Source: Vigna angularis
Taxonomy: Eukaryota > Streptophyta > Magnoliopsida > Fabales > Fabaceae
NCBI RefSeq assembly: GCF_016808095.1
Contig: NC_068971.1
Location: 28,851,631 to 28,915,630 of the forward strand
Length of the DNA: 64,000 nt
Reading direction: 5' to 3'
Shown here: one piece after another, positions 1-10,305 of the stretch
How the letters are laid out: the number at the start of each line of letters is the position of its first letter
Position numbering within the stretch: position 1 is the first letter of the stretch
The notes under the pieces: generated by a model
What the model was told of the DNA's origin: nothing
The model's input: only the letters and a program-made list of their open reading frames with translations
Database searches by the model: none
Translations under genes and position numbers: made by a program

Positions 1-250
1 AGAAAATCTCGGTAGGTTGCTGAGTACCAAGAGTGGTGCGAATACTCAAAGAAATCTCGATAGGGTGTTGAGTACCAGAAGTGGTGCGAATACTCAGGAA
101 ATCTCAGCAATGTACCAAGAGTGGTGCTAATAGTCATTTGTAATCAGGTAAGGATTATAGTGGAACCCTTTGCAGAGGAGACTGGACATAGCTCAGTTGG
201 AGTGAACTATTCTAAAATCTCTTGTGTTATTATCTCTTCTCTTTTCTAAA
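1..250 (+). mobile_element. copia-type LTR 3' portion, truncated by window edge
   Basis: Three imperfect tandem units of about 48 bp start near 1, 51 and 98. Each carries the words GAAATCTC and GTACCA..AGTGGTGC. They are followed by GACTGGACATAGCTCAGTTGG-like text at 180-200, which I recall from the end of SIRE/Maximus-type copia LTRs of legumes. No coding sequence is seen. The left part lies outside the window. The family assignment is inference. Confidence 0.45.
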
Positions 251-334
251 CGATCTTCTTAGAAAACCTGTAGTTGAACTTTTTTATTTGAAAATATAAA
301 AACTTCCAAGCTAAACGATCCTTTATTTTTGAAG

Positions 335-1235
335 GAAGTTCTTATGAACGCTGCAGTAGAATAACTGTCATTCTCCATTTCTTTGGAATCACTTGGACAA
401 AGTTGATCCAAGCATTATCTGAAATTGGATATATCATTCCAACCTCAAGTAATTTCATAACCTCCTTCCTCACAACTTATTTCATATTTGGGTTAAGGCA
501 TATTTTTTGGTTGAGCTAATGGCTTATAATCTTCTTAGGATTTTATGCTTGCAATAGGAAGGATTGATCCCCTTTAGATTTGATAAGGTATATCTAATGG
601 ATCCTTGATTAACCTTCAATACTTCCACAAATCTTTGTTCTTCATTTTTGGTTAATAAGTTATTGAGAACGATAGGCTTGCCACCATCTTTTTCATGGAA
701 AACTTATTTCATATGTGGTGGCAACTGCTTCAGTTCTATTTTTGGTTTTTGCAACTTTTTATGGTTGAACTCCAATTTTTGAGCTCCAGTAGAGGAGATT
801 TCCTTTGCTTTGTTCAAATCTTCTATGCACTTTCTGACTTCTCCTCCTTTTGTCAAGGCAATCGACATTATTAAAGATAGCAATATTTATCAAGTGTGTC
901 GAGTATTGGTCAATGCTTGAAGTTCACTATATTGAGCTTGAAGGACATACTTATGATAGGCCTAAAGATTGTCAGGATGTTGAGTTCACAAAGGCTCTAG
1001 ATTATTCTCAAATTTATCTTGCATTCCTATTATAACTTGTTAGGGGTTCTCCTCATTTTTTTCGGAGAGGTTCCTCCAAATGGGTCTTGATAGCACTTAT
1101 AATGCGAGGTTCCATCTTTCGGTTTGATAACATTGATGCTTGGGTCTGACTTTGAGTAAGTACCAAATGTGACATGGTTGGAGATAGTTTTACCTAAGTC
1201 TCATTACGGATGTCAGATATTCACATAAAAAATAG
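335..1235 (-). pseudogene. degenerate Ty3/gypsy pol (protease-RT linker and start of RT)
   Basis: The reverse strand reads ELKQLPPHMK, a stop, then KDGGKPIVLNN and KNEEQRFVEVLKVNQG (about 775-600). Further on it reads MKLLEVGMIYPISD and VIPKKW (about 470-380). This is the segment of Athila/Tat-like gypsy pol that leads into reverse transcriptase. Stops and frameshifts interrupt it, and the RT catalytic core is absent. The stretch 781-1235 continues upstream with only weak similarity. Confidence 0.65.
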
Positions 1236-3514
1236 ACTGAGTGCTTCCAAGATGAAAAGAATAAGGCTTTCAAGAGTCGAGTTGATAACACTAATTAGAA
1301 TATGTTATCTAAGGACTTATCAGAATTAATAAGTTAAAGATAAATTTATTTTATCTTATTTATATCTTTTGTTTTGGTTGGTTGTTATTACTCCTTATGG
1401 GTTTTTATTATAAATAGAATTTCCTATATATATATATATTCTACACATAGCTCTAACTATATTAGAAAAATAAAATAGAAACGTTTAAAGTGAGAGGAAA
1501 GGAGAGAGAGTGAACGGGAGAGTGCAACTACATTGGAGAATATCTTTGGGCATAGAGAAAGCCTTAGGATTGACCAAGGTATGGGGAAACTTACCTTTGT
1601 TTGCTTGTTGTTGTATGTCTTGTGTGTTCTTGATTATGTTGATTGATAATCTTTATTTGATATTTGTATGTATTATTATGATTATGATTATCTATTACTA
1701 TTGTTGGGCAATGGTTTATGTTGCATGGGAATAGGTTTCTAGTAATATTTGTGATGGGTTTTCCTATGAATATATATTATGTATGTTTTGTTAGATTATT
1801 CCAACAAAGGTTTTAATGCTAAGGAAGAACAAAGTTATGATGCTTGGGATTTTCCATGCAAATATATGTTGTAAGGGTGTGGTGATAATCATATACAACA
1901 TAATTGGGTTTTGTTGTGGTGATAATCATATGTTGGATGATTCAAGTGATGTATTATGTGTTTGAGTATGTTTACATGGGTATGTGATGCTTGAATGATG
2001 TATGATGTGCTAAGTATGTTTCCACATGATTTAGAGTTACTGTATATATGTTTGAATGCTTGAATCATGTTTAGGATGTGTTTTGATTTGGCAATAATCG
2101 ATCATCATTAGTTATAATCGATTATTTGTGCATCAATGTTGAGTATGATTGTGGGAATAATCGATTATATGGGATGGTAATCGATTATCCCTTATTGCGG
2201 GATGTTTCTGGGTAAATGTCACTAAGATAATCAATTATGTTAAGTGATAATCGATTATCACAGTTCATTTTTGTGAAAAATGGCGAATTTCATGAAGAAT
2301 GGACGTGGACCAAGCCTGAAGAGCTGTGAAACGTGATGATAACCAGAGATTGAGGTTAGTGGTTATATTTAGGGTCAGGTTTGACTTGTGGTTGAGAATG
2401 GAGCATTAGTGAGTGTTGAGATATACTTGAGTATGTGATTTATGAGCACGAGAATGGAGGATAAGTCTACTTGCTATACCTCGTAAATCCTGGTGCTATT
2501 TGTGGATAAGTTCTTCCTTTTGCCTTGTGTGCATTGGAAGGATTGTTTGGATATTGAACCTTCCTTGTGTGGGGATAAAGGTGTCTTCCTTGTCCTTGTG
2601 TGGCAAGATTACATGTTCCTTAGTTGGATTGCGACACTACTCGAATGTATCTATATAGGGAATCTACAACTGGGGCTGTAAGAGCGATTACAATCGGTGA
2701 GGTAGGGTACAAGAGTGTGACTGATTCTTTCCACAATGGTGTTATGGTACGGTGCTGCTCATGGTGTTGTTCATGAATGTGATAGTCATGGTGATGATGT
2801 ATTTATGATGATGATCATGGTATGTGAGATGTTCAGGTGTTGCTATTTTGATAACAGTGTTACTATAATGGTTATAGTAGGTAGTTAGCATAGGTGCTAA
2901 TAGGCAGATAGACCAAGGATATAAGTGTGAGATGTTGGAGATGACATCAATGGTTAAAGATCAAGGGTCAATGATCGATGATCGAGTAATTCATTATGTT
3001 TGAATTGTTTATGTTAGAAGATTATAAATTCTATTGATATTACTACTATATATGGGGTACTTATTTATGATTAATATAATCAATATGTTTATATCTTGTT
3101 ATTATGAATATTTTAGTAGTAGTTTACCCCATACGTGTTTGTATTTGTGTGTTTGTGAATGATATTATCTATGATGATCGTATAATGTGTTATATGTAAG
3201 AAGATGATATTGCAGATGTTCTAGAGGCATGATAGATTCGAGAGATGACGAGAAAAATATTTGAGTTTCTTTAAAAAGTTCTTTTGGTATAAACTTTTGA
3301 AACAAAGTAATTATAGTTGTTTTATTTCCTTCGTCAATTTAATTACTTTTGGAATAATGTAATTGGACACGGCTTTTGAAACTATTATGTTTTGAATAAA
3401 TTATACATGTTGAAAGGTTAAGGTTTTTGAAGAATACGTTTCCGCGCTATGATAAAGTTTTGAAATTTATCGATTTTTGTAAACCCGTGACATCCTAGAA
3501 TTTAAGGCATTACA
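1236..3514 (+). mobile_element. long non-coding LTR-like repeat, copy 1
   Basis: No convincing ORF. The copy ends in GTAAACCCGTGACATCC...GGCATTACA at 3514. Its reverse complement is matched, block by block, by 4640-6545: the GTATGGGGA block at 1578, the TTGCTTGTTGTTGTATG block near 1600, the AATCGATTA cluster near 2100-2260, the TTCCTTGTGTG block near 2560 and the terminal block. A TATA-like stretch (TTATAAATAGAA, about 1408) lies near the probable start. The CA end and the TG start of copy 2 suggest a very long LTR, possibly solo. The left boundary is approximate. Confidence 0.5.
2094..2262. repeat. cluster of AATCGATTA-type palindromic motifs
   Basis: Five or six copies of (T)AATCGATTAT or close variants occur within 170 bp, at irregular spacing and in both orientations because the core is palindromic. 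The same kind of cluster lies in the inverted sister copy at 5825-6010. It is a family trait of this legume repeat; its role is unknown. Confidence 0.7.
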
Positions 3515-4189
3515 TAATCTAAAGAGGATTCTACTCTAAGTTTAGCTCAAACAAAACAAGAGATTTGTGCACATAATGGACAACATTTCTTTACTCAAAT
3601 TCAGGCTGATTTTACAAGAAGTAGAAACCTTTATTTATAGGCAAAGAAATCCTAAAGTGGTCTCCAAAGGGAGAGCCAAAATTCAATTTAAATGGACAAC
3701 ATTTCTTTATTCAAATTCAAACTAATTTTACCAATTAAGGCCTTTATTTATAGGGAAAGAAACCCTAAAGTGGTCTCCAAAAAGGAGAGCCAAAATTCAA
3801 TTCAAACTAGTCTAGAAATTTTAACTTTTGAGCCAAAAGAAAGCATGTTCAATGTATAACTTGCCACTGAAGCAATCACACTCTCCTTACCATTGTGCAC
3901 ACAAGGGAGGAGGCTTGCTCTCCAAGTTTGCTCAAATTAGGGCTTTAGAAACTCTAATCTATGTGCTCCAACCTTGGCCTAAAGCTAGGTTGATCTTCCT
4001 TTAAGTCCAAATTATACTACTATGCCCAAGCTCAACCACAAGACCTAAAATAAAAATCCTATACTACTTGACAAATTATACTGGCCAAAGTATCCTACGC
4101 TAATATTTATAGAAGAAATCTTAAACTAGGTCTTCACATCTTCCTTAGTCCAAATGAACATCAACTTAGGTTCGCTTAGCTCAAATAAA
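3515..4189. other. non-coding repeat-derived stretch without a gene
   Basis: No ORF of note. It holds the 116-bp tandem duplication listed separately and pyrimidine-rich text. It probably belongs to the LTR or leader of the gypsy element whose RT remnant follows at 4190-4639, but no PBS or LTR ends could be fixed. Confidence 0.4.
3575..3805. repeat. two-copy tandem repeat, 116-bp unit
   Basis: Units start with AATGGACAACATTTCTTT at 3575 and 3691. Both continue through CCTTTATTTATAGG and CCTAAAGTGGTCTCCAAA to AGAGCCAAAATTCAATT. The copies differ at several bases and by small indels. Confidence 0.85.
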
Positions 4190-4639
4190 GCCTAATCTTA
4201 TTGAATCCTTCTAGCCATTGCTATGGTGGTTGGTCTCTTGGCTACAAGTTTGTCATCAATCCTCCTATTATCTATGGAACCTTTTTCCACTCCCACCACT
4301 CCCATTAGATATTAGCCTACAAACTCCATCTTCCCTTCTATATGACCTACCCTTCCAAAATCAAAGGCACCCTCTTAAAACAACATGCAATCTTCCAAAT
4401 ACCCTAACACCTACTCACATCCAGACCTCATGATCATCATATCACTCTCTTACCAAACACCTCTCCCATCAATGTCAAACCATATCGCTACCCACACTCC
4501 CAAAAGGACACAATTTCCAAATTAATCTTTGAAATGCTCGAATTGGGTTTCATCAAACCTAGTACTAGCCTCTTCCCATCCCTAATAATCCTAGTGAGAG
4601 AAAAAGTATGGTATATGACAATTTTGTGTAGACTATAGA
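4190..4639 (+). pseudogene. Ty3/gypsy reverse transcriptase N-terminus, broken
   Basis: From about 4431 the plus strand reads DHHITLLPNTSPINVKPYRY, then LELGFIKPS and, after a one-base shift, FCVDYR. These are the first conserved blocks of chromovirus-type RT. The reading stops exactly where the LTR-like repeat begins (TGTAATATCCC at 4640), so the repeat probably inserted into this gene. The upstream part is degenerate. Confidence 0.7.
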
Positions 4640-6545
4640 TGTAATATCCCGATTTTTGGGATGCCACGGGTTTACAAAAGATAAATATTTAAAAACTTTC
4701 TTATAGCGCGAAAACGTATTTTTTACAAAAACCTCAACATTTAACGTGAATAAATTATTCAAAACACAATAGTTCCAAAAGTCTTGTTCAATTACATTAT
4801 TAAAAAATAATTAAAATAACAAAGAAAATAGAATAACCCCGATTACATTAAACTCGAAAAGAACATTTTAAAAAAACCCAAATCTTTTCCCGTCATCTCA
4901 CGAATCTATTATGCCTCTAAAACATATGGAATATCATTTGCTCACGTATAATACATTATACGGTCATTGCCGATAATATCCATCACAAACACAAACACAA
5001 ACACGTATGAGGTAAGCTACCGATAAAACAATCATAACAACAAGATACATACATATTAATTACATCAACAATAATCAAACACACAACAAGATGCATACTT
5101 ATTGATTATATCAACCATAATCAAACACACAACAAGATACATACTTACGGATTATATCAACCATAATAAAAAACCCCATACATAGAAGTAATAACTATAG
5201 GATTCTTAATCCTCTAAATAACAAATCAATCATTTTAAATTGCTCGATCCTCGATCCTCGATCCTCGATGCTCAATCCTTGATCATCACACACTTAGACT
5301 GCAGTCTACCCGTTCATCAACACTTATGATAACTACATCACTTAATACCATGACTATCCACATAACATTCCCTTAAAGCTTCACCATCACTATGATCATC
5401 AACATGTCTACCTCCATCATGATTAACCCCATCATGATCATCAACATGTCTACCTCACCGATTGTAGCCACTCCTACAACCCAATTTGTAGCCTCCCCTA
5501 CAAATATGTTTAAGTAGTCCTGCAATCCAGCTAAGGAAAATGCCTTCCGGCCAACAAGGAAACCACCATCACCCCCACATAAGGAATGTTCAATACCCGA
5601 ACAACCATCCATATTTGCACACAAGGAAAAAGCGTACACCTATCCGTAGATAAAAACCAGGATTTATTAGGTACAACGAGTAGACCTATCGCTCACTATT
5701 ATGCTCATCATGTTCTAGATCTCCTCTAGCTTGACCCTAAACTTATTCTCTGATTGTCATCATGTTCTAGATCTCCTCTAGCTTGATCCATGTCCAATTG
5801 TCATCAAAATCATCATTTTTAAATAAAAAGCACTAGGATAATCAATTTTCATAAGTGGTAATCGATTATTCTAGAGAGGTTTTAAAGAACACAAAATTTG
5901 TTGTGTTAATCGATTATTACTAGTGGTAATCTATTAATGTTAATCGATTAACACTAACAATAATTGATTATCGCTAATCGATTATCAATCCAAATAATCG
6001 ATTATTTTCAAGGATAATATCGTTTATGAAAAAAAAAACAAGGTCCAAAGCCCCCATGTATCAATCCCAAATCACGTGAAAGCATGCTCAACAGATCATA
6101 CATGCAATCAAACATCACATACCCTTATGAACATACTCAAACACATACATTAAAACATTTGATTCATCCAAACCCCATCATTATACATATTATACCCCAA
6201 CAAAACCCAAATACATTGCACATGTTTATCATACGATCTTTATATCATGTATTTGCATTGTAAAACTTTCAAATATCATAACTTTGTTCCCTAACATCAA
6301 ACCTTATTAGGGTTAACCCAACAAAATATACCTTCATAGGGAAAACCAACACCAACATTACATAAAACCTATCCCCATGCATACACAATCTCTTACCCAT
6401 CAATAATCCCAAATAATCATAACCATGATCATGTACACAATAATCATGTACACATGCATCAAAACAAGAAATATCAATCAAGATAATCAAGAACATATAA
6501 CATACAACAACCAAACAAACAAGGTAAGTCTCCCCATATGCCTCA
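4640..6545 (-). mobile_element. long non-coding LTR-like repeat, copy 2 (inverted)
   Basis: Starts TGTAATATCCCG at 4640 and, read on the minus strand, parallels 1578-3514 over its whole length. Shared blocks include GTAAACCCGTGGCATCC, the AATCGATTA cluster and the block by the TATGGGGA word. The far end near 6545 abuts a truncated copia. No ORF is convincing. Copies 1 and 2 face each other with about 1.1 kb between them. Confidence 0.55.
5825..6010. repeat. second AATCGATTA motif cluster
   Basis: About seven AATCGATTA-type motifs occur between 5836 and 6005, several at spacings of 10-30 bp. It is the counterpart of the cluster at 2094-2262 within the inverted copy. Confidence 0.7.
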
Positions 6546-6569
6546 AGAAAATCAAGAATATATAGGAGA

Positions 6570-7700
6570 CTTGTTAGACGACTTGTAGCTTACATAATGT
6601 TTGGTAGTGTGGTTGTGAAATACAGGAGACTTTCAATCAAACTCCTATAGCATGATGCATCTGCCTCTTGTGCTCCATCATCTTTTTGTAACTTCTCGTT
6701 TACCATCAACGGAGTAGCAACAGATTTGCAATCATTCATCTTGGACTTCTTTATTAGAGCCTCAATATATTTGTTTTAAGAGATAAATATACATTCTTTT
6801 TATTGTTTCACATCTATACCAAGGAAATAGTTCATCAAGCCAAGGTCGATCATTTCAAATGTCTTCATTGTGTCTTGTTTAAACTTTTTCATTATCTCCA
6901 TATTGTTTCCTATATAGATAAGATCATCGACATATAAAACGACAATGAGATGGTACTAACCTTGTTCCTCAATATATAGTATTTGCTCACTTTTTCTCCT
7001 CTTAAATTCTTGATCAATGAAGTATTGATCAATCTTGTTATACCATGCTCGAGGAGCTTTCTTTAAGCTGTATAATGCTTTTTTAAGTCTTAGTACTTTG
7101 CCTTCATTGTCTTTGTTGATGAAGCCTCGTGGTTGTTCAACATAAATCTTTTCTTCAAGCACCCCATTTAGAAAGGTTGACTTGACATCTAATTGATGAA
7201 TTTTCCATCCTTTTTGTCCTGCGAGAGTTATTAATACTCTAATTGTATCTAAGCAAGCAACTGGAGCAAATGTCACATTATAATCGGTTCTTGGTTGCTA
7301 TGAGTAGTCTTTAGCAACCAATCTTGTCTTGTGCTTCTATATAGTTTCATCATGATTAAACTTTATTTTATATATCCATTTCACTCCTCCTATGACGTCT
7401 TTTCCATAAAGGCAATTTACGAGTTCCCAACTGTTATTCCTCTCAATCATTTTAATCTCTTCTTCCATAGCCTTGACCCATACTTCTTGCTTCAATGCTT
7501 CTTCATAATAGTTAGGCTCAACTATGGTCATATTGTAAGTTTCATATATGTCTACCAAAGATCTTACTCGTCTTGGACTGGATTCAAGTGAAGAATCTTG
7601 TTGTTGTGGAGGTGGAGAAAGCGTGCCTGAATTTTTTGCCTCTTCTTGAGTTTCTTCTTGCGATTGTTGCACTAGAAGTAAAATATTACTTTTAACAACT
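6570..7700 (-). pseudogene. copia reverse transcriptase and start of RNase H, broken
   Basis: RT blocks in order: EEALKQEVWVKAMEEEI and VKWIYKIKFN (about 7510-7340), TFAPVACLDTIRVLI and QLDVKSTFLNG (7276-7150), LKKALYSLKKAPRAWYNKID, then YVDDLIYIGNN near 6910 and KTFEMIDLGLMNYFLGIDV. The YVDD catalytic box is present. The reading ends near 6560 within the block before RNase H. Confidence 0.8.
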
Positions 7701-7860
7701 TTTTCTTCTTCCCAATTCCAAGAAGCATTTTCATCAACTTCAACATCTTGACTGATGATGAGTTTTTTTTTTTTAGGTTGTAGACTCGATAACCTTTTGA
7801 CTATGTGCTATATCCCAAGAATATTCCTCGTATAGGCTTATCTTCAAGCTTGTGCCTCTT

Positions 7861-8352
7861 TTAATCAGGAACATGTATGTAATAAATAGATCCAAATACT
7901 CGTAGGTGTTTAGCTGATGACTTTCTTCCATTCCAAGCTTCAATAGGAGTCTTGTCTTGGACTTCCTTAGTTGAACATCTGTTTAGAATGTAAACTATAG
8001 TGTAGACTGCTTCAGCCCAAAAGGTGGTAGACATATTTTTCTCTTTTAGCATTGATCTTGCCATCTCCATAATTGTGCGAATCTTTCTCTCTAACACTCC
8101 ACTTTATTGTGAAGTATATGCGATTTTAAGTTGTCACTCTATGCCTTCATCTTTGCAGACTTTGTCAAACTCGCAAGATGTGTACTCCTTGCCACAATCA
8201 CTTCTAAGTACTTTTATCTGTTTTTCACTTTGCTTCTCAACAAGGGTCTTAATTTCTTGAATACTCCGAAGAGCTCTGACTTTGCCTTTAAGAAATAAAC
8301 TCATGTCATTCTAGAGAAGTCATCAGTAAAGAGGAAAGCTTCTTCTCTTCTC
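7861..8352 (-). pseudogene. copia integrase core, broken
   Basis: Reads TDDFSRMT, stop, VYFLKGK, then [16 protein letters not shown] and LERKIRTIMEMARSML, ending with TFWAEAVYTIVYILNRC and KHLRVFGSIYY. Catalytic-core context is recognisable, but several stops interrupt it. Confidence 0.75.
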
Positions 8353-8399
8353 CATTTTTACTTGGCCAAAGCCATGAGTCATCAACTTCTACCATCATG

Positions 8400-8760
8400 A
8401 CAATATAAGTTCCAGGTTTAAAGCTTATAAGAAAGCTTCTTTCCTTCTTTATTTTTACTTGGTCAATTTCTCTCCTTTTGCTATCATAAATTTTGCATGT
8501 ATCTTTCTCAAAATGAAGAGTATATCCATTCTCCATCATTTTGCCAATACTTAAAAGATTTTCTTCAAGATTTGGAACTAGTAAAATGTCCTTAATGAAT
8601 TTCGTACCTTTCTTTGTCTCCACCGTGACAGTTCCTTTGCCTCGAGACTCCACTATAGTGTCATTTCCTAGCCGAACTTTGTCATTGATAGATTTATCAA
8701 TGTGTTTGAAGATGTTTTGATCTTTCGCCACGCGATTGCTGCATCCATTATCCAAGTACC
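8400..8760 (-). pseudogene. copia aspartic protease region
   Basis: The active-site region reads WIMDNGCSN, where copia proteases usually have D-S-G. The conserved block DILLVPNLEENLLSIGKM follows, typical of the protease-to-integrase stretch. After SWLWPSK the sequence jumps straight into the integrase core (TDDFSRMT), so the HHCC zinc-binding pre-integrase part is deleted. Confidence 0.75.
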
Positions 8761-8812
8761 AACTTCCTTCTTCACTAGGAGATTCTTGATCGACATAGAA
8801 TAAGAATTTCTC

Positions 8813-9732
8813 CTAATTATGTTCTTTTGCAAAGTTTGCTTGATGCTTAATTTTATTACGATAATACTTCTTTGTAACCAAATTTCTTGCAATATTGATA
8901 TTGAGGTTTCCATAATGCCAACAATACTTTTCAAGTGACTTTGTCCTTTTAGAGATGCCACATGGAGGATATTTTTCTTGACGAGTCATAGAGAAGTTTC
9001 TAGAATTTTCTCTATTTATAGAAATTTCTTCTCTACTTTTATTTCCTTCATATTCTTTATTCTTAGACCATAATTTCAGTTTTAATTGAAAGGCATTTTT
9101 CAATCCAGTCTTCTTCATGCTTTTTCAATTTTTGTTTATAAGCTTTAAGATAACCCATTAGTTGTATTATTAACAATGTAGCCAAATCTTTTGTTTATTC
9201 AATTGCAGTTGTGATTGCATCATATTTTTGGGGAATAGAAATTAAAATTTTCTCAACCATTTTTTTGTCAAGAATATTTTTTCCATAGGCTCTCATCTTA
9301 CTAACTATTTCTTTTATTCTAGAATAATAATCTTTAATGGTCTCATATTCTTTCATTCTTATTAATTTAAACTCTCGTTTTAGAGAATGAAGTTTAACAT
9401 TGCATACCTCATCACTTCCTTGAAACTCCTCTTGTATTATGTTCCAAGCTTGCTTTTAAACTAGTGACACCAATTATCCTTGAAAAACTTATGTCATCAA
9501 CTGCATTTTTAAAAATAAATAAAGCTCTTGAATCCTTCTGCTTGTTTTCTTTCAACTCCTTTTGAACGGTAAGAAGAGTGAAGATGTCTTCTGAAATAGC
9601 GAATCTCTCCTCTATAATGTCCTATAAATATTGAGAGTAGAAGAATATCTTCATTTTGATACTCAAAAAATCATAACTTCTCTTTAAGAAAATATGTACT
9701 GGAATTAATGATGTTTGATTAGTAGTAGCCAT
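8813..9732 (-). pseudogene. copia gag, broken
   Basis: Reads MATTNQTSLIPV from 9732, then DIIEERFAISEDIFTLL, KELKENKQKDSRALF and DDISFSRIIG, the usual order of copia Gag (UBN2-type) blocks. A stop follows SQYL. The nucleocapsid zinc knuckle near 8900 is decayed: only WHYGNLNINIARN remains where a CCHC motif is expected. Confidence 0.75.
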
Positions 9733-10198
9733 GAATTGAAAAAATATTTTAGTAGTATAGAATGGAGTTATAGTTTTGTTTTAAGTAATTAAATTTTTTT
9801 TCTATGCCTAATAAATGACCGAACGTACCTCTAATACCACTATTAGTATTTTGAGATTGTGAAAGAAACAGTTGATGGAATAAAAAATGTAAAAATAATA
9901 GAATGTAAAAAAAATGTGAGGATAATGAAATATGAAAATATTAATTGGAAGAAATGTTATAATTGTCTTTAATTATGATAGATGTTATCTTTCATCAAAT
10001 AATAGAACTCATGAATATTTATAGATTCATAAATTATTCTAGAATATGTTCTAAATTTTTACCTATTGATTTTCTTTTTCTTATCTTAGATTTTTTTTAC
10101 AATATTCTAGAATTTGTATTAGATTTCAATTCTTCTATTTTAAAAGTTTCTACTTTGCATTACACTTTAATAATATCTAGTTCGACGGCCGCTGCACA

Positions 10199-10305
10199 AG
10201 TTTGATTTTGTTCAAAACTTTTACCCCACCCCATAGATATAACATCAACATCAACATTTTCGTTCCTTCAACAAAATCAAACAGCAAAATAAAACAAAGT
10301 CAACT
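10199..10305 (-). other. RDM4 3' untranslated stretch up to the copia LTR
   Basis: About 100 bp separate the RDM4 stop from the probable edge of the copia LTR. If the annotation is right, the transcript may end inside the LTR. No clear polyadenylation signal is visible in this short stretch. Confidence 0.35.

Larger units (their letters stand above)
6546..10197 (-). mobile_element. Ty1/copia retrotransposon, truncated at its 3' end
   Basis: Order on the minus strand is 5' LTR (about 10197-9841), gag from ATG at 9732, protease, integrase core, RT and the beginning of the RNase H linker. The element then breaks off near 6560 after a degenerate YRSLIESLLYFTT block. There is no 3' LTR, because the inverted non-coding repeat takes over. 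The text next to the LTR (CTAATACCAC, 9831-9840) fits a decayed initiator-Met tRNA primer site. Stops and frameshifts are frequent. The LTR edge lies only about 100 bp beyond the RDM4 stop codon. Confidence 0.8.

Noticed and set aside
2094..2262. Regularly repeated palindromes suggesting a CRISPR-like array
   Set aside because: Spacing is irregular, there are no spacers of even length, and the host is a plant.
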